Part shown: piece by piece, positions 44,752 through 57,589 of the stretch
Numbering within the stretch: position 1 is the first letter of the stretch
Layout of the letters: every line of letters begins with the position of its first letter
From: Lates calcarifer
Taxonomy: Eukaryota; Chordata; Actinopteri; Centropomidae
NCBI RefSeq assembly: GCF_001640805.2
Contig: NC_066838.1
Span: 11,929,132-11,993,131 of the forward strand
Direction of reading: 5' to 3'
Length of the DNA: 64,000 nucleotides
Translations under genes and position numbers: made by a program
Notes under the pieces: model-generated
What the model was told of the DNA's origin: nothing
Seen by the model: the letters and a program-made list of their open reading frames with translations, nothing else
The model's database searches: none

Positions 44752-45599
44752 CTCGCAGAGGTTTATTACCACTCTGTGAGTAAAAAGAGAGTTTGGTAAG
44801 ATCCCCTTTGTCATGTTGTGAAATATGTTACAGACGCTTGCAGCCACAGTACCTTCACTACAGCCTCTTACCTTCAGTGCCAGTTTCACCAGGAGACTGA
44901 CCTCAGCCCAGCAAAGATCCATCTCTTCACTGACTAGTGGTGTATTTGGGGAACATGCAGGTAAATGTGTGTGAAAAGACGGGAGCTGCAGATCTGTGTG
45001 GTGGATGTGCTGTGTCAGTGCCTGTTGAGAATGGCACTTTATCTGGAACAGTTAAAAAAAAAAAAACACTGAATACAATAAACAATAGCTCCATCCCACT
45101 CAGCCCTGTGTGTTTTGTCTCTAAGTTTGAGTGTAATCAGACAATAGACGGTGCCGTGAGTCATGCCTGTCAGTTTCATGAACATTTGTGTAGAATTTAC
45201 CACATATCATTCAGTGCATTTGGCACAGATGTGAACAACTGGCAGTTACCACACAGTGCTATCACGTCACTGAGGCAGCACAGGTGCACTGTTAGCTGTG
45301 AGAGGATGGTTCTCCCCTGCAATTAAATGCATCTGATCATTTTAATTTATAAAATGATGCTATTATTATTGGAGTTTTTGTTCTGTGTTATTTTAACTTC
45401 ATGACCTAGTATGGGATTAACTGAATAAAGTAATACACTGATACTGAAACGACAAAATGATAAAAGATATTTTACAACTATACATTTAAAACTGCACAGT
45501 GCTTTGCTCATGAGATGTATTGCTAATACACTACTGATGAAAATAAAAATCATTAACAGCTAACGTTACTTTGAAAATTACACATTAATTTACACATTA

Positions 45600-45800
45600 A
45601 AAATGTGAGTGAGTTCTTTAAACATGATACATTGTTATGAATTAAAACTACACAACATTGTACAAAGTAGTTAAAATTTTAAAAAGCTGCTTGTACATTA
45701 ATCTAATAATTATGAGCTACTGTGTGATATCTAATTATATAACTCTGACAGGGGTGATTCTTCTGCATAACATGTACCTTTACTTTTGTTGATTTAAGTA
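45600..45800. repeat. Third copy of the CAGTGGTGG-type teleost repeat (internal part)
   Basis: Phrases such as ACAAAGTAGTTAAAATTTTA, AGCTGCTTGTACATTAAT and GACAGGGGTGATTCTTCTGC with CATAAC and TACTTTTAC are typical of the middle of this percomorph family. The ends are not clear here. Confidence 0.5.
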
Positions 45801-45894
45801 TAGTTTACTTCTCTCTAGATGCCAACCAGTGACACAATCTGGTATTTTTTACTTTATTTTGGGCCTGCAGTCTCACTAAGATTACACTTATTCC

Positions 45895-45921
45895 AAAAAA
45901 AAAAAAAAAAAAAAAAAAAAA
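45895..45921 (+). repeat. Poly-A run
   Basis: About 27 consecutive A bases followed by CCCACACACAATG. No retrocopy was recognised in front of it. Confidence 0.8.
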
Positions 45922-46481
45922 CCCACACACAATGACAAACAAAATTGTATTTGTAAGTTTTTATTTCTCATAATATAAAACACTAAACAGCTTTTTTATT
46001 GTGTCCTCACTGTCTCTTTTTCGAGTCATGTTGAGCAATAGTGAATCTAAAACAACTCCACAATACTCCATAGTACCGATTTAATTTCCTCCCACAAGAG
46101 TTGAAAGGATTACATGGATGTTTTGTCTTTATTTTCATGTTTAAATGGCTTTATAATATTTCAAATTTCTTACTAAACAGGCTGTTTACAGTACAGAGGA
46201 TACTGGCTAATTGTCTACTCCTCACTACTCTGAACATGTCATTAACACCAGCTTTTAGGCTGATGGTTTGTTCTCACTGTTTCAAATACTGCTGATTTTT
46301 TCACACTGCATGAACTTTCTGCACACACAGTACATCCTCCACATGTCCACACAACTTTATCTGATGTCACACACACACACTTAAAGTTCCAAGTCTAAAA
46401 TTGCATGAAATACAAAGACGTCAACAAACTACATCCAATAAAAATCTAATTTTAACAACAAATTCCTGAGCAATGACATTA

Positions 46482-49400
46482 TCATATTGGTCTAAAACAG
46501 CCTGAGTGTTGAGGAGTGGCCATTTGCAAGAGATAGTCTTCGATACGTGTCTCTATGTCTGAGTACAGGTCTTCAACTTGCTCCCTGAAAGGAGGATGCC
46601 ACAGCCACAACATAACAACTCCTGCCATAGCCAGGAGGAGAAGGAAGAACAAGAACACCTTCCACCAGGAGCCACACAGCGTCTAAACAAAGAGATAAGA
46701 AAAACATCTGAGTTATATTTTGTTGTAGCTGCTCTGGTGGTCACTGCAGCAAAAAGTGTAAAATACAGGTTGATGCAGAAAGTGTACAACTATTCAAATT
46801 TGTTGGCTAACAATGTGAGGGAAAATGAGAGCACTTGAGTATAGCAAGGACATTAAGTCTCAAATTCCCCTAAGTGTGCACTCACACACACACACACACA
46901 CACACACAAACACTGCTCACCGTTCTCCTGCGGCGGTGGCTGAGTTGCCGGAGTTCGTCCCTGCACTGCGACAGCCGGGCCTGACTGGACTGACACTCCT
47001 GCTCCATGGTATGCAGCTCCGTCTGCAGCTCCTCACACTGCGCGCACACACACACACACACACACAGACACACACACACACACACACATGTATTTAAAGC
47101 TGGGGGAGCCAAAATTTACTTGTATCTCTAAAGTATTTTCCAGAAATGAGTGCATGTAATTTAAAATGCATCCTGAGAAATACTCTTAAAATAGTTTTGA
47201 TAGTTATTTAGTGATGCAAAAGCTGGTGAGTGGAAGTTGAGTTAATATTAAGATTAGAATTTGTCATAAAAAGACAATTTGATGTTCCTATAATTCAACT
47301 GAAATATAAATGATTTGCTAAAATATATATGACCTTTTAAGAAAATATTTTACAAATATCTTTTGTAATTTTTTGCAAATATATAATAAGTGTTCTTTCC
47401 TTTTGGGGCATGTATCAGTCTCTGTACAACGAATTATAAAGAGGAATATCTTCTTTTTGACTCATCTCTTGTGGATTCATGAATATCTTGTATTATAAAA
47501 ACCCTTAACTGTAATTATTGCCTGTGTGGCGGCTCTGAATACAACAAAACAAGAAGGTTGTGAATGTGCTACTATGACATGCCCTCTTTACCTCTCTCTC
47601 CTTGATCCGGAGTTTCTCCTGAGTGTGACGGAGCTTCTCCTCCAACTGAGAGTCTCTCCTCACCGTCAGCTGTGGCTCTGCTTCCTCTGACGTCAGACAA
47701 TCCTGCATCAGGAAGTCCTGGCTCTCATTGCCGCCATCTAGAAAACAGAAAGCAGTTTGAATAAAACACAAACAAATTTTTAAAAAGCATGTGTTTAGTC
47801 CAAGCGAGGAGAAAGGTTTTACAGAAAGAAAACACATAGCTCTGAAGTCTCTTACCTCTCAGCTGCTGGATTTCCTGTCTTAAAGTCTGGTTGTCCTCTT
47901 CCAGTAGGCAAATGTTGTACTGTAGCTCCTTCGTCTCTTGACGTAATGACACCACTTCCTCCCTGAGCTCGGCCTCTCTGGCCCGGGACAGCTGCACAGG
48001 ACACACACACACACTCACTCATTTTTCATTACCACTGACATTCAAACTTCTGACTGTGCACATTTCCACAGTATACCATACCTCCACTTGGCTGTGTAGC
48101 TGTTGCAGCTGTTCGTTGCTGAGGTGCTGGTTCTCCCTGAGTTGTCCAGAGCTCAGCTTCAGCTCCTCGTACAGGCTCTGCCACTTCAGTGCCTCTGCCT
48201 TTGCTGTAATCAGCGATTCCTGGTGCCAAAAACACAAAGTTTCTTTAAGATTCAGCTGCAATACTGACACTGCAGTAAACCTGACTGGTTAACAAAACAC
48301 ATCATCTCCAGAAAACCCAAATAAGGCTGTGACATTGATGTTGTCTCTCTCTCCTTAGTCAAACAGAAAGCATGTGGTCAGGTGTTTGACCTGCAGTGTC
48401 TCTGCCTTGCTGAGTGCCTCAGTTTTGTCCTGTGTGGCCTTCTGCAGGGCGACCAGGGCCTTCTCCTCATATATCAGTTTCTGCTTCTCCATCTGTACCA
48501 TCAGTTTCTTCACTCCATCTTTTGGAAACTTCTGTGAAGACACAACACAACTGAGCTAGACCGACATGACAGAGTGAAAGTGTAGAGCCAGGCTGGTTCT
48601 TCACAAAAGACTAAATGTTTGGGTTGTTGCAAAGAAATAACTTAAAGAAACACATCTGTTACTTGATTAAAAAACACTCTTTACTTTACTAACAGCTGCT
48701 GCTCTTACCTGCAGGCAGACTTGCAGCTGCGCCTCCAGAGCCTTAATCTTGTTTCTCAGCAGGTCTTCACTGCAGCGAGCCTGTGTGGGTTAGAGAGGAA
48801 ATGACTGACTGTCACGCTGTAACCTGCAGATGGAAAATTAATGGTTCATGTATCAAAAAGCTGTGATAGGCTGTTCTCTCGCAGTCTGCGCTCACTGGTG
48901 CACAAAGACAACTTGCAGCATCAGTGAGCCTGAGGAAAAGTCTGCACGCGCTGCAACACTACACCGCTACAGGAGTGGAAAATATATAACAAATTCCCTG
49001 ATGATAACATACCTGAGTGAGAAACAATTTTACAGATGACAGGCATAAAGATTTTAAACTAAACACACATCTAGATCCTCAGCTGTTCAAACTCAAAGTA
49101 AACAACAGAAAAACAAAAAGGGAAACACTAATATTTATCTTTCATTCATTACAGCTAGACTGCCAAGAGACCTGATGAGGATGACAGCACCTATATTATC
49201 TACTGACTGTCACACCCTTCCTGTGTAAGACTGACAGCTTGCACTCCTCCTATGCAGTATAGACTAGAGCGGAAGCAGGAAGCTCCAAACCACAGGCCTT
49301 CCTGAAGCAGCCATACACAGCCTATGTACCCAACTGTGACAAAGAAATGTTCAGTATAACATCAACCGGGTAACCAGAGAACAAAGAGCAAGCAACACTG

Positions 49401-51273
49401 CATGACCGTATGAAATAAGAAATATGTGTTTGGTATTTGGAAACTGGAACCTGCAAAACACTGGGGGTGTGTTCAAATTAAACGAATGGCCTGTGAATAC
49501 ACACACACATGCAAACACAGAGGAGTCTCACCATCCATAATTTGTTTGACGAGTTCAAGAGGCTTGACGTGCTGTCCTGGAGGGCTGCCATCTTCTTCTT
49601 CATGGCATCCTCTCTCCACAGGGCCTCCTGGCACCAAACAGACAGCAGACGACAGAAAGTTATAACAACATAGAAATAATGAGTGAAGCTAAAGACAGTC
49701 AGACTCTTCTGCTGAGGTTTTAATCAGTGATGAAGAAAGTTATCATCTCACGTGTTGAGTGGAAATAAAACTGTAATATTTTTATTTTTGCATGAAAAGT
49801 CAGGCAGCTGGCTACACACAGCATAGCACATACAATAGCTTCAGAACATATGAACAAAACTATCTCAGTTTTGTTGAATAACAGCCACTGTGGCAACAAG
49901 TGACAACTACAGGATAGCATCAGTCACACAGTAAAATCTAGCTAATGTTGGTTAACACCAGTTAACATTAGCCACCCTAAGTTACTGGTCATGTCTAAAC
50001 AAGTTATGTTGCAGCTGTAAAACCCCTCAGTGTGTTTAACTGACTAACTTTTCATTCATTAGAGAAGGGGTCTGTTATTTCATTTCTAACTTGGGATGCA
50101 CAAAACACAGATCAGGGTGGGCTTGGAAAAGATTTGGTTGGTTTACCTGTAAGTAGTCAGTTAACCGCTGAACATCCTATTAAGAGAGATGAGAGACAAG
50201 AGTAACAATTAAATTAGTTAATTATTATTTTTCCGATCTGCAGCTGACACCAACAACACCAACGAATAAATGAACACTGTGAAACTCACTGATTCCTTGA
50301 CAGTGATGAGGCCAGACCTGTGTGGAAGAAGATATTCTGTTACAGAAACATAAAACACTGATCTAAGCTGTTTGTCGATATGAAATGAGATTTCAGGGAG
50401 ATTTACAGTAAGCCACACTCACTCTGTTTGCACACCGGCCTCTCGAATTGCCTTCTTTTGGTGAATATTTTCTGTTCGGTGGAAGAATTTTTGGTGAACA
50501 CTGTCTGTTTGGATGGATGTTTTGATGTTGGTCTTCTGAGCTTTAAGCGAGGGAGAAGAAAAACAGCTTTATTAGTATGAAAGATCAACAATGATGTGAC
50601 AGTCACTGGTGAAAACTTTTATGTAATTGGTGAGACTTTTACCATTAATACTACTCCCTCTTTTATCTGTGCTTTTCATCCTGTGCAGGTTTGATTCGTT
50701 TACCACTGCTGTGGAGGTAGATGCTTGCTTCCTTGAACGGCCTTTCTCTTGCTTCATCAGTGTCACCTGCTCTGACCATGATGAAGCCTGAGGGAACAAG
50801 AGGAGAGGGTACTGGGACAGATGACATTATGGATTTGGTGATATAATCATGTCAAAGGATCTTTTATTTACCCATGTGCTGGTGCTCGGGCCATCAGTTA
50901 TGCTGCTGTTTGGTGTTAAAATCATCTTTGGATGTCCATTAGCGGTGGGAATAGTTTGGATATTTGTACACAGTGTCTCTAAACTGCTGCTAGAACTATT
51001 ATGTTTCACTGAGAACGTGTTTGGCGAAGGTTTCCTCCTTGTAGACTTCAAACCACACAGCTCTGGGCTCACTGATCGCCTCCTCAGAAATTCCAGATGC
51101 CTCTTTTCTTTCAGTTCTTTTTTTATCTGTCTTGTGTTAAGCTCTCTTGTTGGGCTGCGGCATGAAGTCACGTTGTTTCGTCCTCGCAGGTGTTCGCGTT
51201 TCTCTGCTCTGTACTCCACCATTTGGTCAAAGGCTCTCACTGGGGAGAGCTGTATTCCAGCCAGGATGTCCAT
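46482..51273 (-). CDS. traf3ip3: TRAF3-interacting JNK-activating modulator
   Basis: Minus-strand exons: 51273-50872, 50787-50643, 50540-50423, 50317-50290, 50176-50147, 49627-49532, 48780-48709, 48531-48391, 48219-48082, 47991-47856, 47737-47592, 47037-46921, 46682-46482; 589 residues. TRAF3IP3 is a coiled-coil membrane protein that binds TRAF3 and acts in JNK, MAVS and lymphocyte signalling. The N-terminal 200 residues are basic and probably disordered. Recognisable blocks are DVQRLTDYLQEALWRED, KKLMVQMEKQKLIYEEKA and CEELQTELHTMEQECQSS followed by QARLSQCRDEL, all close to mammalian TRAF3IP3. Coiled coil covers about residues 215-520. Then RRRRTLCGSWW leads into a membrane helix (VFLFFLLLAMAGVVMLWLW), giving tail-type anchoring. 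About 40 residues follow the helix, longer than I recall for the human protein. Exon 12 (117 bases) is framed by TG repeats. Confidence 0.88.
46881..46908 (+). repeat. CA microsatellite next to the traf3ip3 exon 12 donor
   Basis: A (CA)n run, read (GT)n on the transcript strand, begins about 12 bases after the donor of the exon at 47037-46921. See the finding on UG repeats. Confidence 0.9.
47042..47089 (+). repeat. CA microsatellite next to the traf3ip3 exon 12 acceptor
   Basis: A (CA)n run with a CAGA interruption; on the transcript strand it becomes (TG)n running to GCGCGCAG, i.e. it takes the place of the usual pyrimidine tract. Confidence 0.9.
49690..49990. repeat. Interspersed repeat in a traf3ip3 intron
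   Basis: Contains AATAACAGCCACTGTGGCAA with CAAGTGACAA and a GGTTAACACCAGTTAACATT phrase. A related copy (AACAGCCACTGTAGTCACAA with GTATCAGTCACTAG) lies at 58500-58760, downstream of atp5pb. The family is unnamed to me. Confidence 0.4.
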
Positions 51274-51279
51274 GGCAGC

Positions 51280-53225
51280 TCCTCTGGCTGTTACAGTGCC
51301 TCAAGCCTTTAATGATAATATATCAGAGAAGTGATTATCAGTACTTATAATGATTAAACATACAGTATGTAACAAATCTGGTTAAAACCACACCATTTGC
51401 TGATATATCAAAGCAAGAACTGAAAGAGTTTGAAATATGTCCTTATACTTGGGTGGTATGAACTTATCTGTAGCACTAGTCGGCCCCCAAATGATATGAG
51501 ATGTATGCATAAAAAACAGTAAAGAGGAAAGTAAAGGACGTTTCGTGTAGCTCATCGATTCTCTACGATCCATGCGGGTTGGTTGCAGTAACAGTAGCTG
51601 CAAGTAGTAGTAGAAATACGTAGTACTAGGAGCAGTAGTAACATTACAGGATTTGGTAGATATTACAGTGGTTGCATTGCTGGTGTGTTTTTCAGAAAGC
51701 TCCTTTGAGTATCAGTGAACCATATCAAAGACAGACTAGGCCCTTGCAACTGTTGATTCAGGCTGTGGAGGGAAAATGTACAAGATAATGCAAAGACTAA
51801 ACGCTGCTTAAAAAGCAGAAATGCATGATAAAGCTTACCTACTACGGCATTTCATTCAGGGGGGGAAACTCTTCATTAGGTGGATGAGAAGTCATCCATT
51901 TTCTCTCTCTTCTGAAATAATGTCCGAGGGCTTTGTCTGTGTTTCACATGTAGCTGTCTCTGTTGAGCATAATTTTACAGGAAGTGAAGAGAACCACAGC
52001 GTCATATGTTCCTCTATCTCACCAGCCACTCGCACCAAACTGATGCCATACCCGGGTGGGCCCCAAGATTACAGACAGACCCAGTCAATTCCCCGTGCAC
52101 GTAGTCTGGGATGAAATGCACCGCTTAGGAGACAGAGCTGTGCTGCCTCTTGGATGTTTAAATTTTTTATAATAGCAGTCTCATTTCTCATTGAAGCGGG
52201 TTAATGACTTAGATCTAATGAAGGGGTAAATAACTCCATTGTGTCACAAAGACAGAAAAATTAGGGAAAAAAAGGTCTTTAAAGGCTCTCAACCAAACTC
52301 TGTATAGTGTATATAATCAGTAAAACCTTGATTTAATGGCTTTCATACTGATTTTTAACATAAAATCAAAAAAACATTTAGATAAACTGCAGTCTTTAGT
52401 TGAACCATCTTAAGGGCAAAAGGAAAACACAGTATTATTTTAGCTTCTCAGAAGCTTTTAGGAAGCTGCTGTAATAGATTTATCATGAATTCAATATATT
52501 AAAATAGGTGATTAAGGAATAGTTCAACTACATGAAATCATGTAAATGCCTTTGGAGTCAGAGGCCAACTTACTAAGCTAGGCTAGTTAGCTTTAAGCTA
52601 TTTAGCTTATAACAGGTTTCTTTTATCTGCATTGTGTCTTATTTATGTGGCATAAAAAAAACTTCTTATACTAAAATTACTATAAGTATCAACATTTCTT
52701 TGATTTAGTTCGATATATCAGCCTTAACTAGCTGTTTTTAATCCATAAATTTGAAACATTTCTGTAGTTTAATATTTTCCATCGTAAGGTTAGACATCAG
52801 AAAGTCAGATACTTTATTTTGACCTAATATGGTTCCAGCTCTTTATTGCTGATTCACTGTCTGTGCACTACCATTTGTACGTACTATCTATATCATACTT
52901 ATACTGTCTTATATACTGCCATTTTACACAGCTCTTTTGCACACATTTGGCTAACTCTGTTTTTAACATAGATATTGTACGTTTTTATTCAGTATCTGGC
53001 TCTGCTGGTGTGCAATGCTGCAATTGTGGTTTCAATTTTGATTTTAATGTTATGTTCAGTCTGCTGTTACGTGACAGTTTCTCTTAATTTTGATAAAAAT
53101 CGTGAATTTTGAAGGTTTACCCAAAACATGAACCCAAAACAGTTGATCTTGGCATCAAACATCCAAACACACCTTTGCCTGCAGCGCCATCTCCTGGTCA
53201 CTTTCTTTAAAACAGGAGCTCTTCT
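51280..53225. other. Spacer between divergent traf3ip3 and atp5pb
   Basis: About 2 kb with no supported exon. It should contain the traf3ip3 promoter on the left and the atp5pb promoter on the right. A fragment near 52500-52690 (AAGGAATAGTTCAACTACAT, GCTAGGCTAGTTAGC) resembles a decayed part of the repeat seen whole at 63340-63630. Confidence 0.45.
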
Positions 53226-53229
53226 CTGT

Positions 53230-53237
53230 TCTCGCGA
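53230..53237. promoter_or_regulatory. TCTCGCGA element in the atp5pb promoter
   Basis: The octamer TCTCGCGA lies about 120 bases upstream of the atp5pb start codon. TCTCGCGAGA is a known core element of TATA-less housekeeping promoters bound by BANP; here it is followed by TG and so is not the full palindrome. It fits the even expression expected of an ATP-synthase subunit. Function is inferred. Confidence 0.5.
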
Positions 53238-53355
53238 TGTTTCGAGGGGATTTCTCGTGTATCCGCCATCCTTGCGGCTCTTTGCAGAAGGGCACGCAGA
53301 GGCCGAGACTAGGCTGCCCAGTGGAGCTACAACTCGGCACTTTCATCCTTCAAAC

Positions 53356-56300
53356 ATGCTGTCCAGGCTCGTTCTTGTTTCAGGTATGCACTAATATAGC
53401 TTTCGAGATGTTAATAAAACTTACTTAGCTCCATAACAACCAAACAGTCAATCAGGAGAATTGCAAGTTTAAAGTGAATGTGAAGGGTAAAGTGAAGGCC
53501 GCACATTGAATGGGAGACATGCTAATGCTAGCTCCTGTAGGTAACAAGCAAAGTATTTGCCCTGAAACTTTACCTGGTTTGTACCTGGATTGGACTGTGA
53601 AGCTTTTTCTGCATTTCTAGCAGACATTGCGGTCCATTAGTTACAGCTAAATTAAGTGACGGTAGCTGATGGTGGTAAACAGAAGCTGTATTAGCTAACG
53701 TTAGCTCTGCATGTCTTCAAATGTCACCTTATTGACAGTTAGCCTTGCTCGGTTTTGTGTTCTTGACGTCTGTAGTGAAGAGAAACAACAATGACTAAAC
53801 AATTCAAGTCCATAATTTTTTTTTATTTTTTTTAAATAGCTTTACAGGTTTATTATAAGCCTCACATTTACTGTCGTTCTTGATTACTGTCTGCAGTAAA
53901 GTTACATACAGCCAGTTTATTAGTTAGTCCAAGTGTGCATCCAGTCCTACTTTCATGAGGGTTATAATGTTCAGCTTTGATTGATACTGCTATAAAAACA
54001 TTTTAATTAATCAAGTAAATAATCAACAGATGAAATCTTAATGAAAACATGTAGTACTTGCCATGATGTACTTATGTTATTGTTTATTCTGTCATTTACA
54101 GCCAGTTCCCTGAAAGGCAGTGGTGCCCTTGGAGCTGGGTATGTGTTTTCAGAAATTGTTTTATTTACTGTGTTCTTTACTGCCATTATGATAAATTTGA
54201 TCAGCCATTGATATACATCCTATGAGGGCTGTGTCTTTGAAAGCTAACAGTGTTGTCCACCACAGCCTGATCCAGGCATCTCGCTCCCTGCACACATCAT
54301 CCCAGAGTCTGGCCCCAGTTCCCCCTCTGCCAGAGAAAGGAGGCAAAGTTCGCCATGGCATTATCCCAGAGGAGCTCTTCCAGCTCCTGTACCCCAAAAC
54401 TGGAGTCACAGGTCTGTAGTCTTCAACCCAGTGCACAGTCAAGATGATTGTGACTAATGTGCATGTGCGTTTGGGTCAGCCCTCATCTGCACAATCACCC
54501 CTACTGACCTATAGTAACAGGGTTATGTACCTAACATATGAGGCCAAAGCAAGGGAAAAACACACACACACACATTGTTGAAAATGCAAAAATGAGTCAC
54601 TGTAAAAACAACCAGACGCTCACACAAGATGATGAAAGAGAGGTCACACAACACTGGTGATTTGGAAATGGTTTGGATTTTTAAAGCTGGATAAAGGGCT
54701 TTAAGAAAAAAGAAGGTAAAAATGAGCTAAAATAGGGGAAGGCTGATCTAACAGGAGACTAAAAATTATAGTGACAGAACAGTGCAAGTTAGCAATACAG
54801 AGTCTCAATAAAATGCAGTGGCACACATAAACAATTTAAGCCTTTATTTAAAAGCACTGAGAATTTGAGCATACCTCAAGTTTTCTGGTAGTTTGATATA
54901 GGTATACGGTGCATAAACACTGAATGCTGCTTGTCCATGTTAAGTATTACTCCTGGGAACAGTAAACACACAAGGCCTGTGGTTATGGTATAACATTAAA
55001 AAGGTTCAGTGTCTCATGAGACCTCAGCCTACCAGTCAAAAGTCAACATGTTTTGTCCAGAGCAATGCATTTGACACATTGTGGTGTCCGACTTTGTACA
55101 GTAACGTATGTAGTGATAGTCTAATTTAATGTTACATTTAAGCGTGGAAAAACAATTGAATACAGTTCTAGTGCAACTTGGCCCCACACTACACATGGTT
55201 GACACTGTCTCTCTCTTCATAAATATTACCTTGTGTGGTTATTATTGATTTGTTTTACATCCTCTCATGCTTTCTACATCACTGTCTTTAAATGATCAAC
55301 ATTAACATTGTTTCACTGACTGTGAATAAAATTCTACATTTTTCCCTTTGCCACCAGGCCCCTACATGCTGGGTGTCGGCCTCCTAACGTACATTCTTTC
55401 CAAGGAAATCTACGTCATCAATCACGAGACCTTCGCTGCCGCCTCCATAGGCGCTGTCTTCATTTACGGTGTCAAGAAATTTGGTCCAAGTGTGGCAGCT
55501 TTTGCTGACAAACTGAACGAGGTCAGCTGGCAAACATGTGGATTTGTGTTTGTAGCTTTTTTCCCAGCAGATTAGAGTGTATTATACTTATCCCCATTGT
55601 CTTTAAGGAGAGAGAGATTTCTGTTAGACATAAATGACTTTCAGTCAAAAATCATAGGTCTTCTCTTTAATGCAGTACATTTGCAAGCACCTCTATAATC
55701 CTTCTGGATGTGTGTTTTCAGGACAAAGTGGCCAAGGCCCAGGAGGTGAAGGACCTCGCCATGACGAGCTTGGCTCAGGCCATTGAGGATGAGAAAAAAG
55801 AACAGTGGAGAGCAGAGGGAAGATCAGTGCTCTTTGATGCTAAGAGGGTGAGCAGCAGTGATGTTTGCATTTTAATTTTCCAGTATCTTCCACATTCGTA
55901 ATGGACTGCCTCACATTTACACAAGACATATTGACAACAGGTATTTGCCCTGCACCTCTCTACTTTGAGCTCTAGGAGTTGAAGGGCATCATCATGTAAT
56001 CTTTGACATTTACTGACCTCTAATGGTGGCAAGTTGAAATTGCAACACCACCACCAAGTGGCCAAAGAAGGGTGCTGAGGCTGCTGCGAGTGTGGAGAGC
56101 AGGAACAAAATGATGTCGGGGAAAAATAAGAGACCAAGAATAGATACTAATGTTGCCATGATTCAAGTTATTTTGTTTCTTTTATAAAACCCAGACATGG
56201 AAAAACCTTAAAGAAAACCTTTTTTTTTCTTTTCTAAAGGTTTTTCATACGCAGCTCTTTATGTCATTTAAATCGCAACACAGTATGAAGAATATGTAAA

Positions 56301-57411
56301 GAAGGCATATTAAACCTGCTTAAAATTAATATTTTAGCAGCTACAGATATTTCTGTAGTGTGGTGACAAAGACTCCTCTTTCCTCCTCAGAACAATGTGG
56401 CCATGCTGTTGGAGACCAACTACAGAGAGAGGCTACACATGGTGACAAATGAGGTGAAGAGACGCTTGGACTACCAGATCGCCCTGCAGAATCTCCACCG
56501 CCAGATGGAGCAGGAGCACATGGTCAGCTGGGTAGAGAAGAGCGTCATTAGTAGCATCACTCCTCAGCAGGTCAGTCTAAACTTCCAGCGAAGTGCTGGA
56601 TATCAATACTTTTTGGGTACCAACTAAAATATGCCCCCACATCAGAGTAACAGAAACTAAAAGTTGGCACTGAATGTCTGATCATGTAGCTTTGTCTATG
56701 TAGCTTAATGGCCAAAATATGATATGGTGCTGATTATTAGATGTCACCCTTTTTTCCAGCATCTGTTTTTGGAAAAATACTTTACACATTACTTAACCGT
56801 TAGAGGAGGTTAAACTGGACTAAGAAAATACTTTTAGTGCTGACTAGCTGTAAAAGATAGACTTGAAGATAGAACCCATAATGCAGTATCTGACATTGTA
56901 AACATAATTGAATAATTAATTATTGAAAAATAAATAATTGAAAGAAAAAATATATTTTTTTATTTAGGCAAAGTTCTCTTTAATTTTTTTTTTCAAATGT
57001 ACAAAAATGTTTTTGTAGGAGGTAAAGAAAGTGATGAATCAAAAGAAATAGTTATTTGGAAGTCATACTTGTATCAGCATGTGTACAGAAATCTAGCCAG
57101 TCATATTCATTACTTCATTGTTGTTGTCCACCATAACCAACCTTTAAAAAACAAGTTTTCTTGCTTTTATTAATAAATAGTAAAATTCACAATATTAAAA
57201 TAGTCTTTTTATGCAAAAAAAACAAAAAAGTTATCAGGTTTTCAAACTGACCTTTAAGTCCCTGTTATTCTTATTGTCTTGCACGTCTCCAGGTGACACC
57301 TCAGAGTTCACATCTGTGTTTGTTGTTTTTCAGGAGAAAGAGAGCATTGCTAAGTGCATCACAGACCTGAAGGCTCTGGCCAAGGCCACTCAGGCCAAAG
57401 CTACAGCCTAA
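53356..57411 (+). CDS. atp5pb: Mitochondrial ATP synthase subunit b
   Basis: Exons: 53356-53383, 54102-54138, 54266-54411, 55358-55521, 55722-55847, 56391-56570, 57334-57411; 252 residues (human about 256). Subunit b is the peripheral stalk of complex V; it anchors in the inner membrane and holds F1 against rotation. An N-terminal import peptide with arginines and serines (MLSRLVLVSASSLKG, QASRSLHTSSQS) comes first. Then GKVRHGIIPEELFQLLYPKT and two hydrophobic segments (YMLGVGLLTYILSKEIYVI and AAASIGAVFIYGV). A long charged helix follows (DKVAKAQEVKDLAMTSLAQA to the end), containing NYRERLHMVTNEVKRRLDYQ. The protein ends ITDLKALAKATQAKATA. The older name is atp5f1. Introns show only repeats. 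Confidence 0.94.
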
Positions 57412-57560
57412 ACTGTCAAGTCTTCAGAGAAGGCTTCTTCAACTCATTGTCCCAAGACGAGACGTTCACTTTTCTTTACAGAATAAACTATTTCCTCTCA
57501 AAAGGTTGTCTCTGTCAATATTATGGGTGTGTACAGTATTTACACGTCAGCTGATGGTAA

Positions 57561-57566
57561 AATAAA
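57561..57566 (+). terminator. Polyadenylation signal of atp5pb
   Basis: AATAAA 150 bases after the stop codon, fitting a short 3' untranslated region (57412 to about 57585). Confidence 0.65.
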
Positions 57567-57589
57567 TGGTTCTCTTAGTCAACCTCTAC

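Larger units (their letters stand above)
44760..46475. other. Spacer between dnase1l1 and traf3ip3
   Basis: No supported exon. It includes the dnase1l1 promoter side, an AT-rich repeat copy near 45600-45800, an A-run at 45895-45921 and a possible traf3ip3 polyadenylation signal (AATAAA on the minus strand at 46000-45995). Confidence 0.5.

Noticed and set aside
46825..47112. Frames coding for Thr-His and Cys-Val runs
   Set aside because: They are translations of CA microsatellites flanking traf3ip3 exon 12.
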